Source: Snuella sedimenti (GTDB lineage: Bacteria > Bacteroidota > Bacteroidia > Flavobacteriales > Flavobacteriaceae). Taken from it: a stretch of DNA of 64,000 bases. Below, piece by piece: positions 36,801 through 44,711 of this stretch. The position numbers were made by a program, and so were the translations under genes. The stretch is from contig NZ_JAELVQ010000001.1 in the NCBI RefSeq assembly GCF_016428595.1, forward strand, positions 248,001-312,000, written 5' to 3'. Below the pieces are notes generated by a model. That model did no database searches. It saw only the letters and a program-made list of their open reading frames with translations, and was not told the DNA's origin. Positions within the stretch are counted from its first letter, which is position 1, and each line of letters starts with the position of its first letter.

Positions 36801-37603
36801 AGCAACAAATTGCTACCGTTTTTGGTAGTTTGGGAGCCTTTATGAAAGCTTCTGTTGGAGAAAATTATGGAACCATTTATGGAACCGATTTTGAATTGGA
36901 TGACCAAGGCAGAAGACAAGTAACCAATATCTATAATCAAGATGGAAGTGGTGAGGTTGTTGGCACCCAGTATGTAGTATCGAATGAAGTTCAAAAGATA
37001 GGGAATGCCGCTCCAAAGCTAACCGGAGGTTTAGGAAATGTATTTAGATACAAAAACTTCAGATTAAGTGCCTTAATGGACTTTAAATTAGGCGGCGATA
37101 TTTATTCTGTAGACCATGCCGTGGCAATGGGAAGTGGTTTGGCACCAGAAACAGCAGCTGCAAGACAAGACGGCGCTGGCTTACCCTATACATACCCTGA
37201 TGGTACTACGGCTAATGTAGGTATGATCATGGAAGGGTACAATGTAGATGATAATAAAGAGAATGATCGCGTAATACACCCAGTGTATTACTATGGGATT
37301 ACTTATGCTGGATGGTCTCACTTAAACAGACCTAGAAGTTTATCAGTCTTTGAAAACTCATGGATAAAATTAAGAGAACTTTCTCTTACTTATAACGTCC
37401 CTCAAAATATTTTAAACAAAACTAAAATATTCCAAAACATGTCTGTTTCCTTAGTCGGAAGAAACCTATTCTATTTGTATACTACATTGCCACAGAAGTT
37501 AAATCCTGAAGGTATAAATGGAACTGGAAACGGACAAGGCTTACAATGGTCTGCATTCCCAAGCATAAGGTCAGTAGGTTTTAATGTTAAGGTAGGGTTT
37601 TAA
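33878..37603 (+). CDS. SusC/RagA family TonB-dependent transporter with STN domain (PUL 2)
   Basis: A 1241-residue protein. The signal peptide may start at the internal MKLTSLLLVLSLF. It has an STN domain (about 48-120), a carboxypeptidase-regulatory-like domain (about 142-225, GTITDTNGVPLPGANIIVKG), a plug (about 235-370, RIVIRGNNSLFGRNQPLIVVDGA and GPSAAALYGARGANGVILI) and a C-terminal barrel ending SIRSVGFNVKVGF. It imports glycan fragments with the SusD-like partner encoded 18 bp downstream and would signal to FecR. The leader carries an antisense terminator. Confidence 0.96.
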   Translation: MKKFIKGIGIPNNKTIPNFSLKMKLTSLLLVLSLFQIYANDSFSQNTKVSLDLDNVTILNVLNEIEQKTDYKFLYEKNVFYPNKVVSLSVKKKKLSNVLDKLFQDFNVSFVYLDKQIIIKPNSLESTSITKGNSLNYQQIEVSGTITDTNGVPLPGANIIVKGTANGTSSNFDGQYTIRVSNANAVLLFSFVGYDTQEIPLNGKTVIDVALEQNQETLNEVVITTALGIKRQKKSIGYAVQKIEAEEVTIAAPVDVAQGLQGKIAGLNINTSNGIGNASSRIVIRGNNSLFGRNQPLIVVDGAIVENTELEQGNVGNNQDGYRDWGNYLSYLDMSTVEDINVLKGPSAAALYGARGANGVILITSKKGSKREGVGIKYNVSSVISDVYRFTDVQNEFGGGFRAGLFTANPQLPKTATGENFPAILYPQAWSRNPYPGASGIDSFHGTVPGGYNTWDIFSWFGAGSSWGPRLDGTQALWWDGETRSYSPQPNNREYMFKQGLETTHNLSFSSASDFGSIRVGYVHKEGDAIVENTNYKSNSFSLGSHVNISEVLSADINAAYNQNFRLNTPEIGTNNSWTKFNIYGMSREYKGLEKDLYYGEDLYDGYRVDFGGAYPHAEYSRNLFWDLYENNDRLWRDQFLSTIKVNAEITPWLNAFVRTSADLLGTRFEETNNTLNSNGLNGGSFRKTVSKSRTYNTDIMATLHKDDFLTDGFNASLTLGYNNYSTNSSGVKGENLGPFKVPNVYSLSNWTNRNNTRISETRYDLKSFSYLGFLNLSYKDYLFLEVTGRQDYTSTLPKNDNSTFYPSASTSFVFTEALDLGNFENTLNYGALRFALGKSANAADPYQLDNTYTTSAYGNVTTISRPDVIPPQELTFQTSVSKEVGLALGLFNNRINFDVTYYDIKSENQIITSAISLASGAGKVTINSGELTNKGFEFIVNAKVIKNENFSWDVSLNGSKNTNKVVALGEGVEEQQIATVFGSLGAFMKASVGENYGTIYGTDFELDDQGRRQVTNIYNQDGSGEVVGTQYVVSNEVQKIGNAAPKLTGGLGNVFRYKNFRLSALMDFKLGGDIYSVDHAVAMGSGLAPETAAARQDGAGLPYTYPDGTTANVGMIMEGYNVDDNKENDRVIHPVYYYGITYAGWSHLNRPRSLSVFENSWIKLRELSLTYNVPQNILNKTKIFQNMSVSLVGRNLFYLYTTLPQKLNPEGINGTGNGQGLQWSAFPSIRSVGFNVKVGF

Positions 37604-37621
37604 TAACTAAAAAAAAGAACA

Positions 37622-39214
37622 ATGAAGATAAATAATATAAGAACAATATATAGAGGGGCCTGTACCATGCTCCTGATGCTAGGTTTGTTATCCATACATT
37701 CTTGTGATGACGATTTTGGTGACATTAATAAAAATTATGAAGCCAACATATACGAAGCTAACGTCCCGGGGTTGTTTGCCGGCCTATTACAGTCGTTACA
37801 AAAAACAGGAGCGCATTATAGAATTCCTGTGGCCTGGTTATACCAATGGAACCAACAAGCGGCTATGTACTCAGCATCCGGATATCGCTTAGATGATAAT
37901 ACAACCCAACCTTGGCAAAACTATTATAAAAATTTAGCCAATGCTTATGATATTGAACATTTAATTGCTGAGGAAGAAGACCCTTCTTCTATGACAAATA
38001 TTATAGCTATGACGAAAGTAGTTATGGCCTATAAAACACTGGCGAATACATTACTCTATGGTGATATGCCTTATACCGAAGCTGGTAAAGGTTTCTTTGA
38101 CACCTCGGCTTTCAGACCAACTTATGATGACCAGCAATCTATTATGCATGCCGCCATTGACGACTTAACTTGGGCTATGGATAATTTGTCCACAAGCGCA
38201 ACACAGGTTTCAATAGGAGCTTCTGATGTTCTTTTTGGTAATGATGTTAGCGAGTGGGTAAAATTTGCAAACTCGTTGCGTTTAAGATACGCCATGGTAA
38301 TGGTAGACAAAGATGCCTCTTTTGCGGAGCCTATTATTGCCGATGCCTTAACAAAACCATTATTAGCCGCCGATGAAAATGTTTGGTTAGATCCGGGAGT
38401 AACTACAATACTAAATAACAGAGAAGGCTTTTTTAGAGGTAATTCCTATATGCGCATGGGGTCTACCATGTTTAATGCTATGTCCAGTACCAATGCAGTT
38501 GATGGCTCCGGTATTTATGACTTAAGATGCAGTATTCTTTTTGAGCCAAATGAAGATGATGAGTGGATCCCTTACCCACAGGTTCCCGACACAAATACAC
38601 CAACAGTAACTGGAGATCCTCATATTGGAGGAAGACTTTCGGATTGGAATTCAAATAGATCCAACTTTGCAACGTTTAACGTGTACTACGTGCAAGATCA
38701 TACCATACCTCAATTCATTATAACAGGTTCGCAAATAAGCTTTTTAAAAGCTGAAATCTATAACAGAGGTTTGGCAGGTGTTTCTCCTAACCCCGCAATG
38801 GCGCAGACTTTTTATGAAGAGGGTATTACAGCATCTGTAAATTTTTGGTATAACCATGCTTACAATTCAATTTGGGCAGTAAATAAGCCGGCAGCGGCAG
38901 CACCAACAGCAACAGAGCTAAACGATATGTTAAGCCATCCCGAAGTAGCTTATAGTGCAGACGCAGCGACTGCCTTAAGCCAAATCTATAAGCAAAGCTG
39001 GATTGCAATGATACATCAACCACTTGAAGCTTGGAATTTGCAAAGAAGAACTAACAATGCGACGCCTAATGTACCATTACCGTCTACTAGTTTAGTTTCT
39101 GATTTTAACAGATTGACTTACCCCCCTTCCGAAAGAGAAACAAATCGCACCAATTGGACTGCGATTACAGGGGGTACGGACTCAGAAAAAGTTAAGATTT
39201 GGATTCAACCTTAA
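37622..39214 (+). CDS. SusD-like nutrient-binding lipoprotein (SusD/RagB superfamily) of PUL 2
   Basis: A 530-residue protein with lipid cysteine Cys28 (IHSC) followed by DDDFGD, a strong surface-export signal. The sequence (WLYQWNQQAAMYSASGYRL, ALADTLLYGDMPY-like region, EWVKFANSLRLRYAMVM, FLKAEIYNRGL) fits the SusD-like family that pairs with RagA-type SusC proteins. It binds the oligosaccharide at the cell surface over the SusC channel. It is last in the plus-strand operon; a structured repeat and a strong bidirectional terminator follow. Confidence 0.92.
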   Translation: MKINNIRTIYRGACTMLLMLGLLSIHSCDDDFGDINKNYEANIYEANVPGLFAGLLQSLQKTGAHYRIPVAWLYQWNQQAAMYSASGYRLDDNTTQPWQNYYKNLANAYDIEHLIAEEEDPSSMTNIIAMTKVVMAYKTLANTLLYGDMPYTEAGKGFFDTSAFRPTYDDQQSIMHAAIDDLTWAMDNLSTSATQVSIGASDVLFGNDVSEWVKFANSLRLRYAMVMVDKDASFAEPIIADALTKPLLAADENVWLDPGVTTILNNREGFFRGNSYMRMGSTMFNAMSSTNAVDGSGIYDLRCSILFEPNEDDEWIPYPQVPDTNTPTVTGDPHIGGRLSDWNSNRSNFATFNVYYVQDHTIPQFIITGSQISFLKAEIYNRGLAGVSPNPAMAQTFYEEGITASVNFWYNHAYNSIWAVNKPAAAAPTATELNDMLSHPEVAYSADAATALSQIYKQSWIAMIHQPLEAWNLQRRTNNATPNVPLPSTSLVSDFNRLTYPPSERETNRTNWTAITGGTDSEKVKIWIQP

Positions 39215-39233
39215 AAGATACTTTGTAATTAAT

Positions 39234-39394
39234 GAACTCATCTTGACTTTTTTGATTGAAGTGAAAATTAGCTATTTTGAGCTTGATGGAAGGCATTTTT
39301 AAGTTGCATAGCAGGGCTACGGAATGAGAAAATGACGAAAAGCAGGCTCAAAAGAGCAATTTTTTAACCAATTGGGAAAAGTCAAGATGAGTTC
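39234..39394. repeat. Structured repeat family 1, copy 2, with perfect 18-bp inverted ends
   Basis: GAACTCATCTTGACTTTT at 39234-39251 is the exact reverse complement of 39377-39394. An inner pair GCTATTTTGAGC / GCTCAAAAGAGC (11 of 12; 39271-39282, 39346-39357) encloses the core GCATAGCAGGGCTACG (39306-39321). The 39258-39382 part aligns gaplessly with copy 1. Confidence 0.75.
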
Positions 39395-39397
39395 AAT

Positions 39398-39427
39398 AAA
39401 AAAGGTAGCTATTCGCTACCTTTTTTA
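39398..39427. terminator. Bidirectional terminator between susD and asparaginase genes
   Basis: GGTAGC pairs with GCTACC over a 5-nt loop, flanked by six A on the left and six T on the right. It can serve the plus-strand PUL 2 operon and the minus-strand asparaginase gene. Confidence 0.9.
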
Positions 39428-39466
39428 TTACAATTTGTTTCTTCCATCAGAAATTCCACCTTTAAA

Positions 39467-40498
39467 TTAAGACATCTCCCCTCTTAACGACGTTTCATAC
39501 ATGGTTTTAAACTCCTTTTGGGAAACAGTTAGCCCCAACATGTACATTAACTTACTAAGAGCGGCTTCGGTTGTAATATCCTTTCCCGAAATAACACCGA
39601 TGTTCTTCAACTGATTACTCGTTTCATAATGTCCCATTATTACACTTCCTCCTGAGCATTGCGTAATATTAACAATATAGATGCCTTTATATATTGCTTC
39701 TTCTAGCAAATTAACAAACCAAGATTCGGTAGTACTGTTACCCGCTCCATAAGTTTCCAGAATTACGGCTTTTAAATTGGGGGTTGCGATAATGTTTTTC
39801 AAGAGTGCTTCTGAAATTCCTGGAAATAACTTAATGAGCGCTACGTTAGTATCCATTCTTTTATGAACCAATAAACGTTTCTTTGTATTAGGCTTAAATA
39901 AATAGTCCTTATTTAATTTTAAATGCACCCCCGATGTCGCCAATTCGGGATAATTTAATGATGCAAAAGCCTCAAAATGTTCTGCATTAATTTTAGTGGT
40001 TCTGTTAGCCCTGTATAGTTTATATTCAAAATACAAGCACACCTCTTGTATTATTGGATTATTATCTTCTTGTAAAGAAGCAACTTGAATGGAGGTTATT
40101 AAATTCTCTTTAGCATCGGTACGCAAATCACCAATAGGTAATTGCGATCCAGTGAACACAACAGGCTTCGCTAAATTCTCCAACATAAAGCTTAAAGCAG
40201 AGGCTGTATAACTCATGGTGTCACTACCATGCAACACTACAAAACCATCAAAAACCTCATAATTTTCTTCAATTAATTCCGCTATTTGCACCCAATAACC
40301 TGGATTCATATTACTGGAATCGATAGGTTCCTTAAAGGATACCGTATCAATATTACAGTCCAATAAATTCAGTTCAGGAATACGTTCTAACAAACTTTTA
40401 AAGTCAAAGGCTCGCAGTACGCCTGTTTTAAAATCTTTAACCATACCAATGGTACCTCCGGTATAAATAAGCAATATATTAGGTTTGGACTGGCTCAT
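39467..40498 (-). CDS. ansA: Type I (cytoplasmic) L-asparaginase
   Basis: A 343-residue protein, usual length for the family. It has the first threonine site TGGTIGM (13-19) and the second motif VVLHGSDTMSYTASAL (about 86-101) with the Thr-Asp pair. No signal peptide, so it belongs to the cytoplasmic AnsA type. It converts L-asparagine to aspartate and ammonia. It follows the TatD gene by only 3 bp and is surely in the same operon. The C-terminal part (QCSGGSVIMGHYETSNQLKNIGVISG) is the family's conserved second domain. Confidence 0.95.
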   Translation of the reverse strand: MSQSKPNILLIYTGGTIGMVKDFKTGVLRAFDFKSLLERIPELNLLDCNIDTVSFKEPIDSSNMNPGYWVQIAELIEENYEVFDGFVVLHGSDTMSYTASALSFMLENLAKPVVFTGSQLPIGDLRTDAKENLITSIQVASLQEDNNPIIQEVCLYFEYKLYRANRTTKINAEHFEAFASLNYPELATSGVHLKLNKDYLFKPNTKKRLLVHKRMDTNVALIKLFPGISEALLKNIIATPNLKAVILETYGAGNSTTESWFVNLLEEAIYKGIYIVNITQCSGGSVIMGHYETSNQLKNIGVISGKDITTEAALSKLMYMLGLTVSQKEFKTMYETSLRGEMS

Positions 40499-40501
40499 AA
40501 C

Positions 40502-41269
40502 TTAAATTTTAAATACGGCTTTGGAATTTTCAGTGGTTATTTTGGCAATTTCTTCAGCTGAAACACCATATATTTCAGCTAGTTTATCCAACACGTTTTT
40601 CACATAAGCACTTTCATTTCGTTTTCCCCTATAAGGGACAGGTGCCAAATATGGCGCATCGGTTTCTAAAACAATATGTTCAAGGTCTATTTGGTTTAAA
40701 AACTGGTCGATCTTTCCATTTTTAAAGGTAGCAACACCGCCAATACCCAGTTTCATATTATACCCCATAGCCCTATGTGCTTGTTCCAAACTACCCGTAA
40801 AACAGTGAAAAATTCCAAAAAGATCATCACTTTTTTCTGTTTCTAAAACATCAAATATTTCGTCAAAGGCATCTCGACAATGAATAACAACAGGTAATTG
40901 ATACTGCTTTGCCAACTTTATTTGGTGCTTAAAAGCTGCTTGTTGTATCCCTAGCGTAGACTTATCCCAATACAAATCGATACCAGTTTCACCTACGGCA
41001 TAAAAAGTTCGTTTGGAAAGTAAATCTTCTACGTGGGCCAGCTCCTCCTTATAATTGTTTTTTACATGGGTAGGGTGCAATCCTGCCATTAAAAAAACAT
41101 GCTCGGGGTAATCTTGTTCCAATTGCAACATTGCTTCGGTATAAGTGGAGTCGATAGCTGGAACGAAAAATCGAGAAACTCCAGCTTCAATTGCGCGCAC
41201 CATCATTTCGGCTCGATCCTCATCAAAAGCCTCACTGTATAAATGCGTATGTGTATCGGTAATAATCAT
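40502..41269 (-). CDS. TatD family metal-dependent deoxyribonuclease
   Basis: A 255-residue protein with the TatD metal sites in order: DTHTHLYSEAFD (4-15), GETGIDLYWD (about 93-102), VIHCRDAFDE (about 128-137), FHCFTGS (about 154-160) and ETDAPYLAP (about 203-211). TatD enzymes are TIM-barrel hydrolases with 3'-5' DNase activity in DNA repair and turnover. It is first in a two-gene operon with asparaginase. A long palindromic terminator separates it from the upstream TPR gene. Confidence 0.95.
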   Translation of the reverse strand: MIITDTHTHLYSEAFDEDRAEMMVRAIEAGVSRFFVPAIDSTYTEAMLQLEQDYPEHVFLMAGLHPTHVKNNYKEELAHVEDLLSKRTFYAVGETGIDLYWDKSTLGIQQAAFKHQIKLAKQYQLPVVIHCRDAFDEIFDVLETEKSDDLFGIFHCFTGSLEQAHRAMGYNMKLGIGGVATFKNGKIDQFLNQIDLEHIVLETDAPYLAPVPYRGKRNESAYVKNVLDKLAEIYGVSAEEIAKITTENSKAVFKI

Positions 41270-41274
41270 GGGGT

Positions 41275-41320
41275 AAAAATATAAAAGTCATCTGTTTAAA
41301 CAGATGACTTTTATATTTTT
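41275..41320. terminator. 46-bp perfect palindromic terminator
   Basis: Two 23-bp arms are exact reverse complements, centred on GTTTAAAC, with flanking A and T runs. It lies between the TPR gene stop (41335) and the TatD start (41269), 6 bp upstream of the latter. Confidence 0.85.
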
Positions 41321-41334
41321 ATTAGGTTTCTTAA

Positions 41335-42069
41335 CTAATCTAACTTACTTAAAAGCTTTTGAGCACGCTCAAAATCTTCGGCTTCCTCGGACAACGTCTT
41401 TAAAACAGCCTTACAGGCTTTATAATCTTTTTGTTTTAACTTACTTAAAGCTAAGTACCAAATAGCCTTATTCTTAAATACCGAATTGCCTTTAGTTATA
41501 CCTTCTAGTTCAGTATCTGCTTTATCAAATTCATTCAACTCAATATTGGCAATAGCTCTATAAAGCTTCAATTCGGCATTTTCGGCGTCTAAGGCGATAA
41601 GTTTATTTAAAGCCTTACTCGCTTTATTAAAATCCTTTGTATTAAATGCTATTTCGGCTGTTTTAATCAATTCGGAATCATCGCCTCTAACGGTTAAACT
41701 TATTGTTTGATAATTATTATAGTCATTAAACTGAGGATTCGACAGGTTATCAAACATAAAAATCCCAATTAGCAACACGATACTAGCTGCTACAGCATAC
41801 TGCCAAGGCCTTAAGGCAAAAACCGTTTTCTGCTTTTTATATTTACTAAAATGTGTATTCGATATATTTTCCAGATTACTTTTAAAAGCCTCTGATGGCG
41901 TTTCATTTTCTAAGGTATGTGCTAAAAAAGCAGACAGTTCTTTATAGGTGTTGAATGCCTTGTTGAATTCGGCATCAGCTTTTAACCTAGTTTCAAAATT
42001 TATGCGTGCTTCTTGCGACAACTCATTAGTGAGGTAAGCTTCAAATGCTGTATAATCTTGCTCTTCCAT
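41335..42069 (-). CDS. Membrane-anchored TPR protein, probable anti-sigma factor of the CHAT locus
   Basis: A 244-residue protein. The N-terminus (1-75) looks like the helical cytoplasmic part of Bacteroidota anti-sigma factors (DYTAFEAYLTNELSQEARINFETRL). A membrane helix follows (about 89-107, PWQYAVAASIVLLIGIFMF). The periplasmic rest (about 130-244) forms TPR-like helix pairs (AEIAFNTKDFNKASKALNKL, AIWYLALSKLKQKDYKACKAVL). It starts 5 bp after the ECF sigma gene, the usual sigma/anti-sigma order. It has no FecR domain, so its trigger would be a protein contact through the TPR part. The anti-sigma role is inferred from layout, not shown. Confidence 0.72.
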   Translation of the reverse strand: MEEQDYTAFEAYLTNELSQEARINFETRLKADAEFNKAFNTYKELSAFLAHTLENETPSEAFKSNLENISNTHFSKYKKQKTVFALRPWQYAVAASIVLLIGIFMFDNLSNPQFNDYNNYQTISLTVRGDDSELIKTAEIAFNTKDFNKASKALNKLIALDAENAELKLYRAIANIELNEFDKADTELEGITKGNSVFKNKAIWYLALSKLKQKDYKACKAVLKTLSEEAEDFERAQKLLSKLD

Positions 42070-42074
42070 GACAG

Positions 42075-42656
42075 TTACGAATTAAGTTGGTTAAATTTTG
42101 GCGAGCCCTGAACTAATGCTGTTAGCTTCCCTATACATAAAGATTTCTTTTTCCTAGCATAAGCATAACTTACGCCTAAACTTGCAGCAACTTCTTCCAT
42201 TGATTTTATTTTAAAAGTTGCTCTTAACAAATCCTTACAGGCTGCTCCCAATTTTTGAAACATTTCGGCAAATAAAGCTTCTTTTTCGCCAAACAATACT
42301 GTTTCAAACACTAACTCCTGAACGTCGTCACCTTTAGATAAAACTTCCTCATTAATTGTTACCTCCTTATTTGCGTTTTTTTTCAATTCATTTAGCCATT
42401 TACGTTTACAAAGCAGAAAAAAATAAGCGTCAAACGGACAAGTAAGCGTTAACTTTTTCTGACTAGCTTGATTGTAAATAGTTATTAAAGTGTCTTGAAC
42501 AACATCTTGTGCTTCATCTACACTTCCACTATTCTGCTTAATATAATTAACCACCTTGGGTACAAACTTATCGTAAATAGCCTGAATAATAAATGAGTTG
42601 TTTTCCAACAAGCCATTGATGTATTTCTGGTCTTCGTGTACTTTTTTTTCGCTCAT
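42075..42656 (-). CDS. ECF-like sigma-70 factor of the CHAT locus
   Basis: The start at 42656 (MSEKKVHEDQKY) is preferred; a longer frame from 42791 would run through the divergent promoter and over the neighbouring start. The 193-residue protein has region 2 (about 20-90, VDEAQDVVQDTLITIYNQA) and region 4 (about 135-180, LGAACKDLLRATFKIKSMEEVAASLGVSYAYARKKKSLCIGKL, quoted as location only). Its region 4 differs clearly from the PUL sigma factors. It is co-transcribed with the TPR anti-sigma candidate and divergent from the secreted-protein genes of the same locus. Confidence 0.88.
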   Translation of the reverse strand: MSEKKVHEDQKYINGLLENNSFIIQAIYDKFVPKVVNYIKQNSGSVDEAQDVVQDTLITIYNQASQKKLTLTCPFDAYFFLLCKRKWLNELKKNANKEVTINEEVLSKGDDVQELVFETVLFGEKEALFAEMFQKLGAACKDLLRATFKIKSMEEVAASLGVSYAYARKKKSLCIGKLTALVQGSPKFNQLNS

Positions 42657-42789
42657 TAACACCTTGTCTTTGCTACTAAAGTAAAAAAACTTTGAGACAC
42701 ATGGGTAACAATTTTTAAACGGTTTTGATATAAGGGTGTATAGCAAAATGCTAAACGAAAATTTAATTAATCTAAAACATTTAGAAATC

Positions 42790-43284
42790 ATGAAAATTAC
42801 AAAGAAATTTCACGAACATTTAAATAATATTAATGACGTGAGTAAAAAATCAATTTTAATTATCGCAACTGTAGCATTATCAATAATAAACTTAAATGCT
42901 ACCAATGACAAAAAGCCACTCACAACTTCTATTGAAGTTGCAGCTATCACAAAAGATCGTATTGCCCAAGTATTCGAATGGGAAGTAAAAACCAATAAAG
43001 GAACGTATTCTGGAACAGCCCTAAGTTTACAAAAAGCAAAACACATGATTGCTTTATCGAGTAGTGGAGAAATTGTAAAAGACAAAAAGATTGCCAGCTA
43101 CTTTGTTTTAAAGAACGAACTTAATAGTACCGAAAAAAGAAACTATTTCTGGGAAGTTGAAACTGCAACCGGATTTGCCAAAGGCTATGCCTCGAATGAA
43201 GCTTATGCAAAAAAAATGATACAATTGGTAGCTTCCGGCGATGTTATTGTTTCCAAAATCATTATCAGTCAACCACAACAATAA
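42790..43284 (+). CDS. Exported protein with a two-fold 45-residue repeat, family unknown
   Basis: The ATG at 42790 is preferred because its N-terminus (MKITKKFHEHLNNINDVSKK) matches that of the next gene. 164 residues, with a hydrophobic signal or anchor (about 21-36). Two repeats follow: residues about 58-105 and 112-158 share the pattern WEV-x-T-x(2)-G-x(3)-G-x-A-x(5)-AK-x-MI-x-L-x(2)-SG. I do not recognise the family. It is the first gene divergent from the ECF sigma factor, so it is a likely target or partner of that regulator. Confidence 0.7.
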   Translation: MKITKKFHEHLNNINDVSKKSILIIATVALSIINLNATNDKKPLTTSIEVAAITKDRIAQVFEWEVKTNKGTYSGTALSLQKAKHMIALSSSGEIVKDKKIASYFVLKNELNSTEKRNYFWEVETATGFAKGYASNEAYAKKMIQLVASGDVIVSKIIISQPQQ

Positions 43285-43363
43285 AAATAATTACCAATAC
43301 AGGGTAACAAAACAGTTGCCCTGTTTATATAAACTTGAATAATAATTTTAAAACCCAATAATC

Positions 43364-44383
43364 ATGAAAATCACAAAACAATTTCACGGATACTTAAACA
43401 GTTTAAATATCGTGAGCAAACACATTTTAGGCACACTTTTATTAACAGCTTGTATTTTTACTAGCTGTACAAAAAATGACAATGACGAGTTAACTATACG
43501 TCCAACTGCCGAGGACTTCAACGAACTAAAAGAAAAAGCTTTAGAAAACCTTACGCAAACCTTTCAGTTTAATGCGGAAGACGGCGGCGTTACCTTAACC
43601 TCTGAAAAAGGAGTAAACATATACATTAATGGCAACTGTTTAACTTTAAATGGAAATGCCGTTACTGGCACCGTAGATATTGAATTTGTTGAACTCTTTG
43701 AAAAAGGAAACATGCTTACTACCAACAAACCCACTATGGGCATATTACCAAATGGCGACAAAGCCCTGTTAATTTCTGGTGGTGAATTTTATGTAAACGC
43801 AACGCAAAACGGCGCAACTTTAGAAACCACCTGTGGATTTCAAATGGCCATCCCTGCTGATTTAACTGGAGGTGTAGATAACGATATGGTGCTTTGGAAT
43901 GGTATAATCGACGAAGAAGGCAATCTTGCTTGGGAAGAAGACAAGCGTGATGCTGCAAATGGTCAAGATGGCGGTGTTTTCGCTGAAGGCAATCAATACT
44001 ACGGCTTTTTCCAATCATTTGGATGGTCCAACGTTGATAGGTTTTACAATGACCCCCGCCCTAAAACCACCATTCTTGTAGGGGTGCCTGAAGGATACGA
44101 CAACACTAATAGTGCTGTATACTTATCGTATGATGGAGAAGAAACTGGATTGGCAAAATTAGACACTTATGATGCTGGTACAGGGTTGTTTAGCGAACAT
44201 TACGGACAAATCCCCATTGGACTAGAATGTCATGTTATTTTTGCTACTGAAGATGGTAATGACTGGAAATATGCCATTCAAGCAGTAACCATAGAAGAAA
44301 ATGGAGTTATTACGTTTACCGAAGGAGAAATGGCTATCGCAACCGAAGCACAGCTTACAACCATTATTAATGGTTTACCCTAA
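43364..44383 (+). CDS. Lipoprotein of unknown function sharing its leader with the preceding gene
   Basis: A 339-residue protein with lipid cysteine Cys35 (IFTSC) followed by TKNDNDE. The first 23 residues (MKITKQFHGYLNSLNIVSKHILG) are a diverged copy of the upstream protein's leader. The body has a beta-rich, Ig-like look (GVNIYINGNCLTLNGNAVTG, VDIEFVELFEKGNMLTTNKPTMG) and an acidic C-terminal half. Probably periplasm-facing or surface exposed. No catalytic motif is recognisable. It sits 79 bp after the preceding gene and ends before a perfect UUCG-capped hairpin. Confidence 0.72.
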   Translation: MKITKQFHGYLNSLNIVSKHILGTLLLTACIFTSCTKNDNDELTIRPTAEDFNELKEKALENLTQTFQFNAEDGGVTLTSEKGVNIYINGNCLTLNGNAVTGTVDIEFVELFEKGNMLTTNKPTMGILPNGDKALLISGGEFYVNATQNGATLETTCGFQMAIPADLTGGVDNDMVLWNGIIDEEGNLAWEEDKRDAANGQDGGVFAEGNQYYGFFQSFGWSNVDRFYNDPRPKTTILVGVPEGYDNTNSAVYLSYDGEETGLAKLDTYDAGTGLFSEHYGQIPIGLECHVIFATEDGNDWKYAIQAVTIEENGVITFTEGEMAIATEAQLTTIINGLP

Positions 44384-44437
44384 ACATCTTTCATGATGCC
44401 CTACTTTTAGTGGTTGCCCCTTAGCAGATCTACTTTA

Positions 44438-44465
44438 AAACCAGAAGCTTTCGAGCTTCTGGTTT
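44438..44465 (+). terminator. UUCG-loop hairpin after the lipoprotein gene
   Basis: AAACCAGAAGCT pairs perfectly with AGCTTCTGGTTT over the stable tetraloop TTCG. The following run ACCCTTTAGG is not a clean T-tract, so it may be an RNA-stabilising 3' end as much as a terminator. Confidence 0.6.
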
Positions 44466-44537
44466 ACCCTTTAGGTTAAAATAGGCTATAAAGCACATTG
44501 CCTTCGTATATATCACTACTACAGGCATTTAAATATA

Positions 44538-44633
44538 ATGAAAAGGAAGTACTTTATAGTAATCATTTCCATTCTTGTAGCAATTGCAATAATTGCTAAC
44601 ATCTGCACTATAATACGCAACTTTTTAGATTAA
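44538..44633 (+). CDS. Possible 31-residue single-pass membrane peptide
   Basis: An ATG at 44538 opens MKRKYFIVIISILVAIAI, continuing hydrophobically and ending IRNFLD before a TAA stop. Basic start, one membrane helix and short polar end are the layout of bacterial membrane microproteins. It starts about 73 bp after the UUCG hairpin and ends 78 bp before the PKD gene. No homolog is known to me, so it could be chance. Confidence 0.35.
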   Translation: MKRKYFIVIISILVAIAIIANICTIIRNFLD

Positions 44634-44711
44634 GCTTAACTTATACCTTTTCAAGTTAATTAACACATTTACGCTTTTTGTATATTTATGGATTACTAAA
44701 CCAAAACTATT

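Larger units (their letters stand above)
44384..44711. other. 328-bp gap between the lipoprotein and PKD/beta-barrel genes
   Basis: Contains a strong hairpin (44438-44465) and one short reading frame (44538-44633). The segment after that is AT-rich and presumably contains the promoter of the PKD-CHAT-retropepsin operon, but no clear -7 box was found. Confidence 0.5.

Noticed and set aside
42657-42791. N-terminal extension of the CHAT-locus sigma factor
   Set aside because: The extension is hydrophobic and cysteine-rich, unlike any sigma factor, and would overlap the divergent gene's start. The ATG at 42656 gives the normal length.
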